From: Xanthobacteraceae bacterium
GTDB lineage: Bacteria; Pseudomonadota; Alphaproteobacteria; Rhizobiales; Xanthobacteraceae
Reading direction: 5' to 3'
Length of the DNA: 5,244 nt
Assembly: GCA_030037105.1 (NCBI GenBank)
Contig: JASHRY010000101.1
Span: 1-5,244 of the forward strand
The notes under the pieces are model-generated. The model saw only the letters and a list, made by a program, of their open reading frames with translations. It searched no databases and was not told the DNA's origin. Position 1 is the stretch's first letter, and each line of letters starts with the position of its first letter. Of this stretch, positions 1 through 5,244 are shown piece after piece. Both the position numbers and the translations under genes were made by a program.

Positions 1-947
1 AGGCCCGGGCGCAGCAGGCCGCCGAAGAACGGGTGCTCGATGCGCTGGTCGGCGCCGCCGCCAGCGCTTCGACCAAGGAAACCTTCCGCAAGAAACTGCG
101 CGCCGGCGAACTCGACGACAAGGAGATCGAGATCGAGGTGCAGGCCTCCGGCGGCATGCCGTTGTTCGAGATTCCCGGCATGCCGGGCGCCCAAGTCGGC
201 GCGATCTCGATCGGCGACATATTCGGCAAGCTCGGCGGCGGGCGGACCAAGACCCGGCGCGTGAGCGTGCGCGATTCCCATGAAATCCTGATCAACGAGG
301 AATCCGACAAGCTCCTCGACACCGACCAGCTCGCGCAGGAGGCGATCAAGGCGGTGGAGAACAACGGCATCGTTTTTCTCGACGAGATCGACAAGATTTG
401 CGCGCGCGACGGCCATGTCGGCGCCGACGTATCGCGCGAGGGCGTGCAGCGCGATCTGTTGCCGCTGATCGAAGGCACTACCGTCGCCACCAAGCACGGC
501 TCGGTCAAGACCGCCCACATCCTGTTCATCGCCTCGGGCGCCTTCCACACCGCGAAGCCGTCCGACCTTCTCCCCGAGCTGCAGGGCCGGCTGCCGATCC
601 GGGTCGAGCTGAGGCCGCTCACCCGCGACGATTTCCGCCGCATCCTGACCGAGCCCGAGGCCTCGCTGATCAAGCAATACGTCGCGCTGATGGCGACCGA
701 GGGCGTGACGCTCGAATTCTCCGAGGATGCCATCGACGCCGTCGCCGACGTGGCGGCGGCAGTCAATTCGAGCGTGGAAAATATCGGCGCGCGACGACTG
801 CAGACGGTGATGGAACGCGTGCTCGACGAGGTCTCCTTCGCGGCGCCCGATCGCTCGGGCGACACGGTGAAGATCGATGCCGGCTACGTGCACAAGCACG
901 TCGGCGATCTCGCCAAGAATGCCGATTTGAGCCGATTTATCCTGTAA
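1..947 (+). CDS. hslU: HslU, ATPase subunit of the HslUV protease (5' end outside window)
   Basis: AAA+ unfoldase that forms a hexameric ring, unfolds substrates with ATP and feeds them into the cytoplasmic HslV peptidase. The reading frame is open from base 3, giving 314 visible residues to the TAA at 945-947. The Walker B motif [12 protein letters not shown] is at visible residues 122-133, with the Asp-Glu pair at 127-128. Sensor 1 lies around [10 protein letters not shown] (about 173-182). The arginine-finger segment [12 protein letters not shown] has its Arg at 196, and the sensor 2 segment GARRLQ has its Arg at 264. The distances from Walker B to these arginines and to the C-terminus match E. 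coli HslU as I recall it. The C-terminal DLSRFIL is the tail that in this family docks into HslV. The visible part before Walker B is the rest of the intermediate domain. About 120-130 N-terminal residues, with the Walker A and GYVG pore motifs, lie upstream. GTG at 33 is only an internal Val codon. hslV normally lies nearby but is not in view. Confidence 0.97.
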   Translation, partial: ARAQQAAEERVLDALVGAAASASTKETFRKKLRAGELDDKEIEIEVQASGGMPLFEIPGMPGAQVGAISIGDIFGKLGGGRTKTRRVSVRDSHEILINEESDKLLDTDQLAQEAIKAVENNGIVFLDEIDKICARDGHVGADVSREGVQRDLLPLIEGTTVATKHGSVKTAHILFIASGAFHTAKPSDLLPELQGRLPIRVELRPLTRDDFRRILTEPEASLIKQYVALMATEGVTLEFSEDAIDAVADVAAAVNSSVENIGARRLQTVMERVLDEVSFAAPDRSGDTVKIDAGYVHKHVGDLAKNADLSRFIL

Positions 948-968
948 CCGCGGAAGCTTCGCTCGCCT

Positions 969-1166
969 TCATCCGTCCAGCCGCCGCGGCCCGCGCTCGC
1001 CCGCGGCGGTAAGTTCCTTGCCGGCGCCACCCCGACTGTCCCGCGGCTCGCGGCCGAGCTCGCGGATCATCGCCATCCACTTCTCAACCTGGGCGAAGGC
1101 ATGCGCATCGGCAGAAATGCCGCGTATCGAGGCGGACTGCGGTTGCGCGTGGCGGGGCTCCGACAT
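969..1166 (-). CDS. Possible small protein of 65 aa, no recognised family
   Basis: A short ORF I cannot assign to a family. In its favour, the ATG (1164-1166) is preceded by GGGAG on the minus strand (plus-strand CTCCC at 1175-1179) with an 8-nt spacer. By hand count about four-fifths of its third codon positions are G or C, as in the flanking genes. The middle of the protein, around FAQVEKWMAMIRELGRE (residues 24-40), could form an amphipathic helix. The C-terminal third is rich in Arg, Gly and Glu and looks disordered. There is no signal peptide or membrane segment. It ends 21 bases from the hslU stop on the opposite strand, and its start is 106 nt past the end of the Smr gene, so it could be the last gene of that operon or have its own promoter. 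Against it are its short length, the lack of a known domain, and an inverted repeat covering its last codons. It may be a chance ORF. Confidence 0.45.
   Translation of the reverse strand: MSEPRHAQPQSASIRGISADAHAFAQVEKWMAMIRELGREPRDSRGGAGKELTAAGERGPRRLDG
981..1009. terminator. GC-rich inverted repeat after hslU, possible terminator
   Basis: A perfect 9-bp inverted repeat: CCGCCGCGG (981-989) and CCGCGGCGG (1001-1009), separated by 11 nt. It begins 33 bases after the hslU stop, where a transcription end is expected because the next genes run the other way. No T-tract follows on either strand, so it is not a textbook intrinsic terminator. It also lies within the 3' end of the possible 65-codon minus-strand ORF. 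Self-complementary G/C runs arise easily in DNA of this composition, so the role is only inferred. Confidence 0.4.
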
Positions 1167-1272
1167 CGTGCGTACTCCCGATTACTGCGGTTGCGGGGCC
1201 TTTCTTCGCAGACGGAAATGACCTTTTCTTGTCGCCGATGGGGCAAGCCGGCCGTGAAGTTAACGATCGGTT
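1167..1272. other. Intergenic gap between Smr gene and small ORF
   Basis: A 106-base gap holding the GGGAG ribosome binding site of the small ORF near its left end (1175-1179). I see no clear -35/-10 pair on either strand and no stable hairpin followed by a T-run after the Smr stop codon. It does not show where the minus-strand operon terminates. Confidence 0.4.
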
Positions 1273-1830
1273 TCATCGCCCGCGCCGCAACCGTACATAA
1301 AGGGCGCCTTGGCCGCCATGACCGACATGCGCCTCTTCGAATCCGACGATCAGAGAACGAAACTCCGCCAGCGCCAGCCATACCGGCACCTGGCGCCTGA
1401 GCACGCCGCGCCCGGCTGCGGCGTCGCCTTCGCGTCCGCCGCCGCCTTTGCCGGTGACGACAAGCGCGATTTTCGCGCCGTCGACCTGGGCGCGGCGCAG
1501 AAAACGCAGCAGCGCCGCGTGCGCCTCTTTCTGCGTCAAGCCATGCAAATCGATCCGCGCATCGATCGGCTCGCGACCGCGGGCGATGCGCTGCCGCAAT
1601 CGCCGGTCGAACGGCTCAAGCGCCGGCGGCTTTGCCCCCGACCGCGCGTCGCGCTTCGCGGCGGCCCGGACGGTGGAGGCGGACGAAGCTTCGCCGCCGG
1701 CGGCAAATGACGGCGCTGACGGCGAAGCGTCCCGGGGCGATCCCCGCCGGCGGGGCAAGGGCGTGATCGAGCGCGCGACGCCGCTCCACAGCGCGCGCTC
1801 TTCCTCGCTCAATTGCCGGCGCCGGCTCAT
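1273..1830 (-). CDS. Smr (MutS2 C-terminal) domain protein, 185 aa
   Basis: A stand-alone small MutS-related domain protein. Smr domains bind and can nick nucleic acids; some cleave RNA, others act on DNA. The role of the alphaproteobacterial single-domain members is not established to my knowledge. The N-terminal helix LSEEERALW (7-15) is followed by a low-complexity linker rich in Ala, Ser, Pro and Arg (about 25-75). The Smr domain spans about 90-183: IDLHGLTQKEAH (93-104) with the DLHG motif at 94-97, TGKG at 126-129, GVLRRQVPVWL at 142-152, and the terminal GGQGALYVRLRR at 172-183. A Gly-rich loop follows TGKG. The ATG (1828-1830) overlaps the mltA stop as ATGA, so translation is probably coupled to mltA, with only weak Shine-Dalgarno potential upstream. 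It is the third gene of the Tim44-like, mltA, Smr operon. The stop is TGA at 1273-1275. The family call is firm; the cellular role is not. Confidence 0.93.
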   Translation of the reverse strand: MSRRRQLSEEERALWSGVARSITPLPRRRGSPRDASPSAPSFAAGGEASSASTVRAAAKRDARSGAKPPALEPFDRRLRQRIARGREPIDARIDLHGLTQKEAHAALLRFLRRAQVDGAKIALVVTGKGGGGREGDAAAGRGVLRRQVPVWLALAEFRSLIVGFEEAHVGHGGQGALYVRLRRGR

Positions 1831-3200
1831 CGCTTTCGCCGGGCTTTCCGTTTCGACTTGGGGGCGGACTCCAGGACCGGCCTCGCCTGCGGGAGGGGCG
1901 CCGCGTCCACGGCGGCATCGATCATGCTCCCGACATTGAACTGTGCGAACACGCCCGGGTGCGGCCGCTCCGGCGGCAGCGGCATGTCGCGCCCAGCCGC
2001 GACCGGATCGAGCACCCGCGGCAGCAGCATGACGAAGTCGCCGGGATTGCGGATGCGGCCGGCAATACGCGCGGCTTCATCGCCCGTCCCGAAATAGATG
2101 TCGGCGCGGGCCGGACCGACGATGGCCGAGCCGGTATCTTGGGCGAAAACGAGACGGCGGAATTTCGTCGCCGCCTTCTCGTTGGCGATCGGCAAGTCGG
2201 CGGCAATGAAGAACGGTGTGCCGTATGGGTAGAACGAACGATCCACCGCGATCGAGCGGCCGGGAACAAGCGGCACGCCCTCGCCGCCGACCGCCTCGTC
2301 CTCCGTGCCGAGGCCGGTGATGCGGAAGAAGACATAGGATTTGTTCTGCCGCCGCACGTCCTTGGCCTCGTCCGGATTGGCCTGCATCCAGTCGCGAATG
2401 CGCTGCATCGACACTTCGTCCTTGGACATGATGTTACGTTCGACGAGCACGCGGCCGATCGACGTATAGGGCCAGCCATTATGCGAGTCGTAAGTGACGC
2501 GCAGAATTGTGCCGTCCTCCAGCCTGATGCGGGCGGATCCCTGGATCTGCGCGAACAGCACGTCGAGCTGGCTGCGCAGCCAGCAGATTTCCAGATGCCA
2601 GCCATCGAGGGCGCCGTCCTCGATCTCGGCGCGATCGTAATAGGGCACGATCTTGCGGCGGCCGACCCGGCGGCCGATCTTGACCCCCTTATTGGGGAAC
2701 GAATCGCCGAATTTGCGCCGGCCGGAGACGACCAGATTGGGCGGCCGGCGATAAAGCGGCGCCGTGAACTCTCCGGTCGGTACCCGCGACCCCTCGATGA
2801 TCGGCTCGTAATATCCGGTGAGAAAGCCGCCGGTGGCGCCGAGCTTACTGACGCGCAGCGGCCGGAAATTACCCTCGAAGAACTTCCGCGCCCCGTCCTC
2901 GTCGAGCGGAATGGCCGCGAACGCCCGCTTGCAGACGGCCTCGAGCGCGGTGCCGACCACAGCAGCAGCGCCACCCGCCGGCTGATCGCCGTTCAATGCG
3001 CGACAGCTAGCGAGAAAGGTCGCAAAGGCGGCGACGTGATCGTCGCCCATCCAGCCGTCGAGGTCGGTCCAAGCGACCGGTTCATATTGCGTATCGGGGA
3101 ATTTGATCGGTTGGCGCGCGCCGGCGCGGGCGGGCGGCATGCCGGCGAGGCCGATGAAGACGATGATGGCGAGGCGCAAAATTCGGCAACGGGCCGCCAT
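1827..3200 (-). CDS. mltA: MltA, membrane-bound lytic murein transglycosylase A family, 457 aa
   Basis: Periplasmic lytic transglycosylase that cleaves the MurNAc-GlcNAc bond of peptidoglycan with formation of 1,6-anhydro-MurNAc, used in wall turnover and space-making. The start chosen is ATG at 3198-3200, 4 nt after the Tim44-like stop, because it yields a proper Sec signal: basic MAARCRILR, hydrophobic LAIIVFIGLAG, and likely cleavage after MPPARA (about residue 26). The MltA domain holds TGYYEP (128-133), the LYRRP segment (149-153), EDGALDGWHLEICWL (194-208) and the SHNGWPYTSIGR region (239-250). The 3D (double-psi barrel) domain follows, with VDRSFYPYGTPFF (319-331), QDTG (354-357) and RADIYFGTGD (365-374). 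The conserved Asp residues there include the expected catalytic acid. The tail is Pro/Ala-rich and ends in a basic KSKRKARRKR run. E. coli MltA is a lipoprotein, but no lipobox Cys follows this signal, so the enzyme may be soluble. Its stop overlaps the Smr start by 4 bp. Confidence 0.96.
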   Translation of the reverse strand: MAARCRILRLAIIVFIGLAGMPPARAGARQPIKFPDTQYEPVAWTDLDGWMGDDHVAAFATFLASCRALNGDQPAGGAAAVVGTALEAVCKRAFAAIPLDEDGARKFFEGNFRPLRVSKLGATGGFLTGYYEPIIEGSRVPTGEFTAPLYRRPPNLVVSGRRKFGDSFPNKGVKIGRRVGRRKIVPYYDRAEIEDGALDGWHLEICWLRSQLDVLFAQIQGSARIRLEDGTILRVTYDSHNGWPYTSIGRVLVERNIMSKDEVSMQRIRDWMQANPDEAKDVRRQNKSYVFFRITGLGTEDEAVGGEGVPLVPGRSIAVDRSFYPYGTPFFIAADLPIANEKAATKFRRLVFAQDTGSAIVGPARADIYFGTGDEAARIAGRIRNPGDFVMLLPRVLDPVAAGRDMPLPPERPHPGVFAQFNVGSMIDAAVDAAPLPQARPVLESAPKSKRKARRKR

Positions 3201-3204
3201 TGGC

Positions 3205-3912
3205 TCATTGCCCGGCTTCGGTCGCAACGACTTTCCAGTTGGGATCGCGCGAGGAGACGTCGCGCGCAAAGGTCCACACGTCGGTGACGTCGGTGACCTT
3301 TTCGGCGTTACCCTCGACAACGGTTCCAGATCGATCGCGTGTCGCGGAAATAAGCTTGGAGACGAAGCGGACGGTAAGCTGCGCGGTGCGGCCGCGCAGC
3401 TCGGCGCCGCTGATCGTCGAGCCATCGATGGAAACGAAACGCGTCTCGGCAGTCTCGTTCTTGCCTTCGCGCGCGCTGATCGCGGCATCGAAACCGTCAT
3501 AAACCTCACGCGACAGCAGACTGCGCAATTGGCGGCGATCGCCCGCGGCGAAGGCGGTCACCACCATTTCGTAGGCGGTCCGCGCGCCGGTGATGAAGTG
3601 CTTGACGTCGAAGCTCGGGTCCGTGGCGGCGATCGCGTCGAGCCCGGCCGCGATGTTCGACCCGCTTTCGGCGACATCCTTCCAGCGGTCGGCCGGCGGC
3701 GGTTCGGCCACGACCGGACGCGGCGCTGCTTCAGCCGGACGCGGCGGCAAGGTCACGACCTTGTCGCTCGCCGGGCTGCGCACGGCGTCGCGCGGCGAAT
3801 AGGGATCGTAGGGCGGCCGCTCCCGTCCGGTGCGTTGTCCCAAGACGCTGCGCAGCCGCAGGAAAATGAATACCGCGAGCGCAAGGAAGATGATGGTATA
3901 AATATCAAACAC
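3205..3912 (-). CDS. Tim44-like (TimA family) membrane-anchored adaptor, 235 aa
   Basis: Bacterial relative of the mitochondrial import-motor subunit Tim44. In Caulobacter the homologue is called TimA and is membrane-associated; its job in bacteria remains unclear. One N-terminal membrane helix, IYTIIFLALAVFIFLRL (4-20), is followed by RSVLGQRTGRERPPYDPYS (21-39), typical of the alphaproteobacterial family. A Pro/Ala-rich linker runs to about residue 75. The Tim44-like domain follows (about 85-233): FDVKHFITGARTAYEMVV (101-118), the AAISAREG region (143-150), then a beta-rich part ending DVWTFARDVSS (211-221) and NWKVVATEAGQ (225-235). The start is GTG at 3910-3912. An upstream ATG is followed directly by a stop, and GAGAG lies 9 nt before the GTG. 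First gene of the minus-strand operon, with mltA 4 nt downstream. The orientation leaves the domain cytoplasmic by analogy. Confidence 0.94.
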   Translation of the reverse strand: MFDIYTIIFLALAVFIFLRLRSVLGQRTGRERPPYDPYSPRDAVRSPASDKVVTLPPRPAEAAPRPVVAEPPPADRWKDVAESGSNIAAGLDAIAATDPSFDVKHFITGARTAYEMVVTAFAAGDRRQLRSLLSREVYDGFDAAISAREGKNETAETRFVSIDGSTISGAELRGRTAQLTVRFVSKLISATRDRSGTVVEGNAEKVTDVTDVWTFARDVSSRDPNWKVVATEAGQ

Positions 3913-3933
3913 GTCTCACATCTCTCGGCTTCT

Positions 3934-3971
3934 CTCCCGGCTGCGCGCTGGCCGGGAGGCGCATTCCCGGC
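3934..3971 (-). promoter_or_regulatory. Two mutually exclusive hairpins in the Tim44-like gene leader
   Basis: Three complementary arms are seen. On the plus strand, CTCCCGGC (3934-3941) pairs perfectly with GCCGGGAG (3951-3958) across a 9-nt loop. The same middle arm, GCCGGGA (3951-3957), pairs perfectly with TCCCGGC (3965-3971) across a 7-nt loop. Both hairpins cannot form together. In a minus-strand transcript the near hairpin ends 21 nt before the GTG start codon, just upstream of the likely GAGAG Shine-Dalgarno. The shape recalls an attenuator or translational switch, but chance in G/C-rich DNA is possible. Confidence 0.3.
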
Positions 3972-3994
3972 GGCGGTTCGCGACGGCGAAGCCC

Positions 3995-4027
3995 GTTCCC
4001 CGTTCTATGTATGCGCGCGGGGGGAAC
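3995..4027. repeat. Interrupted dyad GTTCCCC / GGGGAAC in divergent region
   Basis: Perfect 7-bp inverted repeat arms, GTTCCCC at 3995-4001 and GGGGAAC at 4021-4027, are separated by 19 bases, so arm centres are 26 bp apart. The left arm is followed by a second CGTTC copy (CGTTC at 3994-3998 and 4001-4005). The position between two divergent genes suits an operator, but no known regulator motif is recognised. Confidence 0.25.
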
Positions 4028-4174
4028 CATCCAGAGGCGCCGTCGATCAGCGGACCGTCGCGAAGTTTAAATGATTGGCGCCGCCCCGCCAACACTGCAA
4101 GCGAGAGACCAAGTTCCGCGGCCATTGTTCGCCTGCTTTGCCTGTGTTAGCCAAGCTTCGAGCCCGTGCGGGCC

Positions 4175-4179
4175 GGAGG
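4175..4179 (+). promoter_or_regulatory. secB ribosome binding site (GGAGG)
   Basis: GGAGG stands 5 nt before the ATG at 4185. It decides the secB start: the frame is open further upstream (to an ATG at 4071), but only the ATG at 4185 has this site and gives a protein of normal SecB length. Confidence 0.85.
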
Positions 4180-4184
4180 CGAGC

Positions 4185-4676
4185 ATGGCAGCGACAAATG
4201 GCGGTCCTCAGCCGCAGGCGGCGACGCCACAAATCGGCGTCATCGCCCAGTATGTGAAGGACCTATCGTTCGAGAATCCGAACGCCCCGCGCTCGATGGT
4301 GCCCGTGGGGCAGCAGCCGACCATCAGCATCCAAGTGAACGTCGATGCCGCGCCGATGAGCGGAACGGACATCGAGGTCACGCTGCGCCTGGAAGGCAAG
4401 GCGGAATCCCAGAACATGCTGCTGTTCAGCTTCGAATTGGTCTTCGCCGGCGCCTTCCGTATCCAAAACGTGCCGTCGGACAGCCTGCAGCCGATCGTGC
4501 TGATCGAGTGCCCGCGGCTTTTGTTCCCGTTCGCCCGCGAAATCGTGGCCACGGCCGTGCGCAACGGCGGCTTCCCGCCGCTGCTGCTCGAGCCGATCGA
4601 TTTTGTCGCGCTCTACCGGCAGCGCCTGGCGGCCACGCAGCCCTCGGTACCGCCGCAACCGGTCAATCCGAGCTGA
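4185..4676 (+). CDS. secB: SecB, protein-export chaperone, 163 aa
   Basis: Cytoplasmic tetrameric chaperone that keeps preproteins unfolded and hands them to SecA at the SecYEG translocon. The length of 163 aa is close to the 155 of E. coli SecB. The hallmark N-terminal motif [13 protein letters not shown] is at residues 23-35; Asp26 and Glu30 match the E. coli SecA-contact residues D20 and E24, and Glu84 in [11 protein letters not shown] (79-89) matches E77. The core then runs through [20 protein letters not shown] (95-114) and the very conserved [20 protein letters not shown] (115-134) with EPIDFVALY (136-144). The disordered N-terminus is Gln/Ala/Pro-rich and the C-terminal tail is Pro/Gln-rich, as is usual for alphaproteobacterial SecB. 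The start is ATG 4185, supported by GGAGG 5 nt upstream. It is transcribed away from the Tim44-like operon. Its last codons overlap the dnaQ 3' end by 14 bp on the opposite strand. Confidence 0.98.
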   Translation: MAATNGGPQPQAATPQIGVIAQYVKDLSFENPNAPRSMVPVGQQPTISIQVNVDAAPMSGTDIEVTLRLEGKAESQNMLLFSFELVFAGAFRIQNVPSDSLQPIVLIECPRLLFPFAREIVATAVRNGGFPPLLLEPIDFVALYRQRLAATQPSVPPQPVNPS

Positions 4677-5244
4677 GATAGTCGCGCCAGATTGCGTTCT
4701 CGCCGAGCGTGGCGATAAAGGCGCGATGCGCCGCGCGTTCCTCCGCGCTGACGCGGACGGCGAGCGGCACCGGTCGCTCGCGCACGACGATCGGCTCGCC
4801 GGGAGCGAGGCCCGGCATCGTCGCCTGCGCCAGAACGAGCTGCGCCTGCCGGGCGTCGATCAACTCGACATAGACCTCGGCGAGCAGTTCGGCGTCGAGC
4901 AACGCGCCGTGCTTGCTGCGGCGGGAATTGTCAATGGCGAAGCGCGCGCATAAATCGTCGAGCCGGTTGGCGCCGCCGGGATACTTGCGGCGGGCGATGA
5001 GCAGCGTGTCGATCATCCGCTCGCGTGCGATCGGCGGCCGACCCAAGCGCTCGAGCTCGGCATTGAGGAACCCGATGTCGAAGCCGGCATTGTGCATGAC
5101 CAGCGGCGCGTCGCCCAGAAAAGCCATGAGGTCGTCCACCACTTCGGCAAACAAGGGCTTGTCCTTGAGGAAGCCTTCGGTGAGGCCGTGGATCGCGAGC
5201 GCCTCCTCCGGCACGCTGCGCTCGGGGTTGAGATGGCGGTGGAA
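4663..5244 (-). CDS. dnaQ: DnaQ, DNA polymerase III epsilon subunit, 3'-5' exonuclease (5' end outside window)
   Basis: Proofreading subunit of the replicative polymerase, a DEDDh exonuclease. The frame is open to the window edge, giving 193 visible residues that begin [20 protein letters not shown]. The GTG at 5212-5214 is an internal Val, not a start. The Exo II motif [10 protein letters not shown] is at visible residues 51-60 with catalytic Asp56. The Exo III motif [16 protein letters not shown] (110-125) carries catalytic His112 and Asp117. Comparison with E. coli (D103, H162, D167) places about 45 residues, including the Exo I Asp-x-Glu motif, beyond the edge. Just after Exo III, QAQLVL (133-138) sits where E. 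coli has its QTSMAF beta-clamp motif, so it is a probable clamp-binding site. The C-terminal region (about 139-193, ending IWRDYLSSD) corresponds to the polymerase-alpha-binding tail. The gene converges on secB, with a 14-bp overlap of coding ends. Confidence 0.97.
   Translation of the reverse strand, partial: FHRHLNPERSVPEEALAIHGLTEGFLKDKPLFAEVVDDLMAFLGDAPLVMHNAGFDIGFLNAELERLGRPPIARERMIDTLLIARRKYPGGANRLDDLCARFAIDNSRRSKHGALLDAELLAEVYVELIDARQAQLVLAQATMPGLAPGEPIVVRERPVPLAVRVSAEERAAHRAFIATLGENAIWRDYLSSD

Larger units (their letters stand above)
3913..4184. promoter_or_regulatory. Divergent intergenic region between Tim44-like gene and secB
   Basis: This 272-bp region must hold the promoters for the minus-strand Tim44-like/mltA/Smr operon and for secB on the plus strand, unless secB is read from further away. 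I could not pick a convincing -35/-10 pair on either strand. The half near the Tim44-like gene is rich in inverted repeats (listed separately). The secB half includes an A/T-rich patch GTTTAAATGATTGG at about 4065-4078 and ends in the secB ribosome binding site. ORFs crossing this region start upstream of secB in other frames and show no family features. No gene is called here. Confidence 0.6.

Noticed and set aside
953..960. GAAGCTTC palindrome after the hslU stop
   Set aside because: An 8-bp palindrome without a loop is not a terminator and is expected by chance.
398..1012. A 204-codon plus-strand frame inside hslU
   Set aside because: Arg/Ala-rich shadow of hslU in another frame, with no recognisable domain.
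1067..1381. A 104-codon minus-strand frame overlapping the Smr 3' end and the small ORF
   Set aside because: It overlaps the well-supported Smr gene in another frame and has an Arg-rich composition typical of GC-rich shadow frames.
1959..3287. A 442-codon open frame on the plus strand, opposite mltA
   Set aside because: It is codon-register antisense to mltA. It stays open because mltA avoids the rare codons TTA, CTA and TCA, whose complements are stops. The translation shows no family features.
3201..3509. In-frame upstream extension of mltA by 103 codons to an ATG at 3509
   Set aside because: It would overlap the Tim44-like gene extensively and bury the signal peptide inside the protein. 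The extension is low-complexity shadow sequence rich in Arg, Pro and Ser.
3103..4074. A 323-codon open frame on the plus strand, opposite the Tim44-like gene
   Set aside because: The same antisense-register effect applies; the minus-strand Tim44-like protein is unmistakable and explains the region.
4125..4152. Possible secB promoter TTGTTC with a -10 near TTAGCC
   Set aside because: The -10 element matches the consensus too poorly to support a promoter call.
4071..4184. Upstream extension of secB to the ATG at 4071
   Set aside because: It adds 38 residues unlike SecB, while the ATG at 4185 has GGAGG 5 nt upstream and gives the normal family length.

Overview
The window is GC-rich (about two-thirds G+C by eye). 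It carries a housekeeping block typical of Alphaproteobacteria, most likely Hyphomicrobiales (Rhizobiales): hslU, an Smr-domain gene, mltA, a Tim44-like gene, secB and dnaQ. The protein signatures fit this assignment: a Tim44-like membrane adaptor, an MltA with a 3D domain, and an alphaproteobacterial type SecB. The family or genus cannot be fixed by reading alone. No mobile element, CRISPR array, tRNA or rRNA was seen.

Layout. At the left edge, plus strand, is the 3' three-quarters of hslU (to 947), the AAA+ unfoldase of the HslUV protease. It converges on a possible 65-codon minus-strand gene (969-1166) that has a good ribosome binding site but no recognised family. A perfect 9-bp inverted repeat (981-1009) lies between the two convergent units. 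Next comes a compact minus-strand operon, transcribed right to left: a Tim44-like protein (3205-3912, GTG start), mltA (1827-3200) and an Smr-domain protein (1273-1830). The first two are 4 nt apart. The last two overlap by 4 bp (ATGA), so co-translation is likely. A 272-bp divergent intergenic region (3913-4184) separates this operon from secB (4185-4676, plus), which has a strong GGAGG site. secB runs tail to tail into the 3' part of dnaQ (minus, 4663 to the right edge), and the two coding ends overlap by 14 bp.

Functional picture. The genes serve protein and envelope quality control (HslU unfoldase, SecB export chaperone, Tim44-like membrane adaptor, MltA murein lytic transglycosylase) and DNA maintenance (DnaQ proofreading subunit, Smr-domain putative nuclease). 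The neighbourhood is a conserved chromosomal segment, not an accessory island. I found no convincing new system. The points most worth checking are the 65-codon ORF, the mutually exclusive hairpins in the leader of the Tim44-like gene, a separate dyad in the same divergent region, and the tight or overlapping gene ends.
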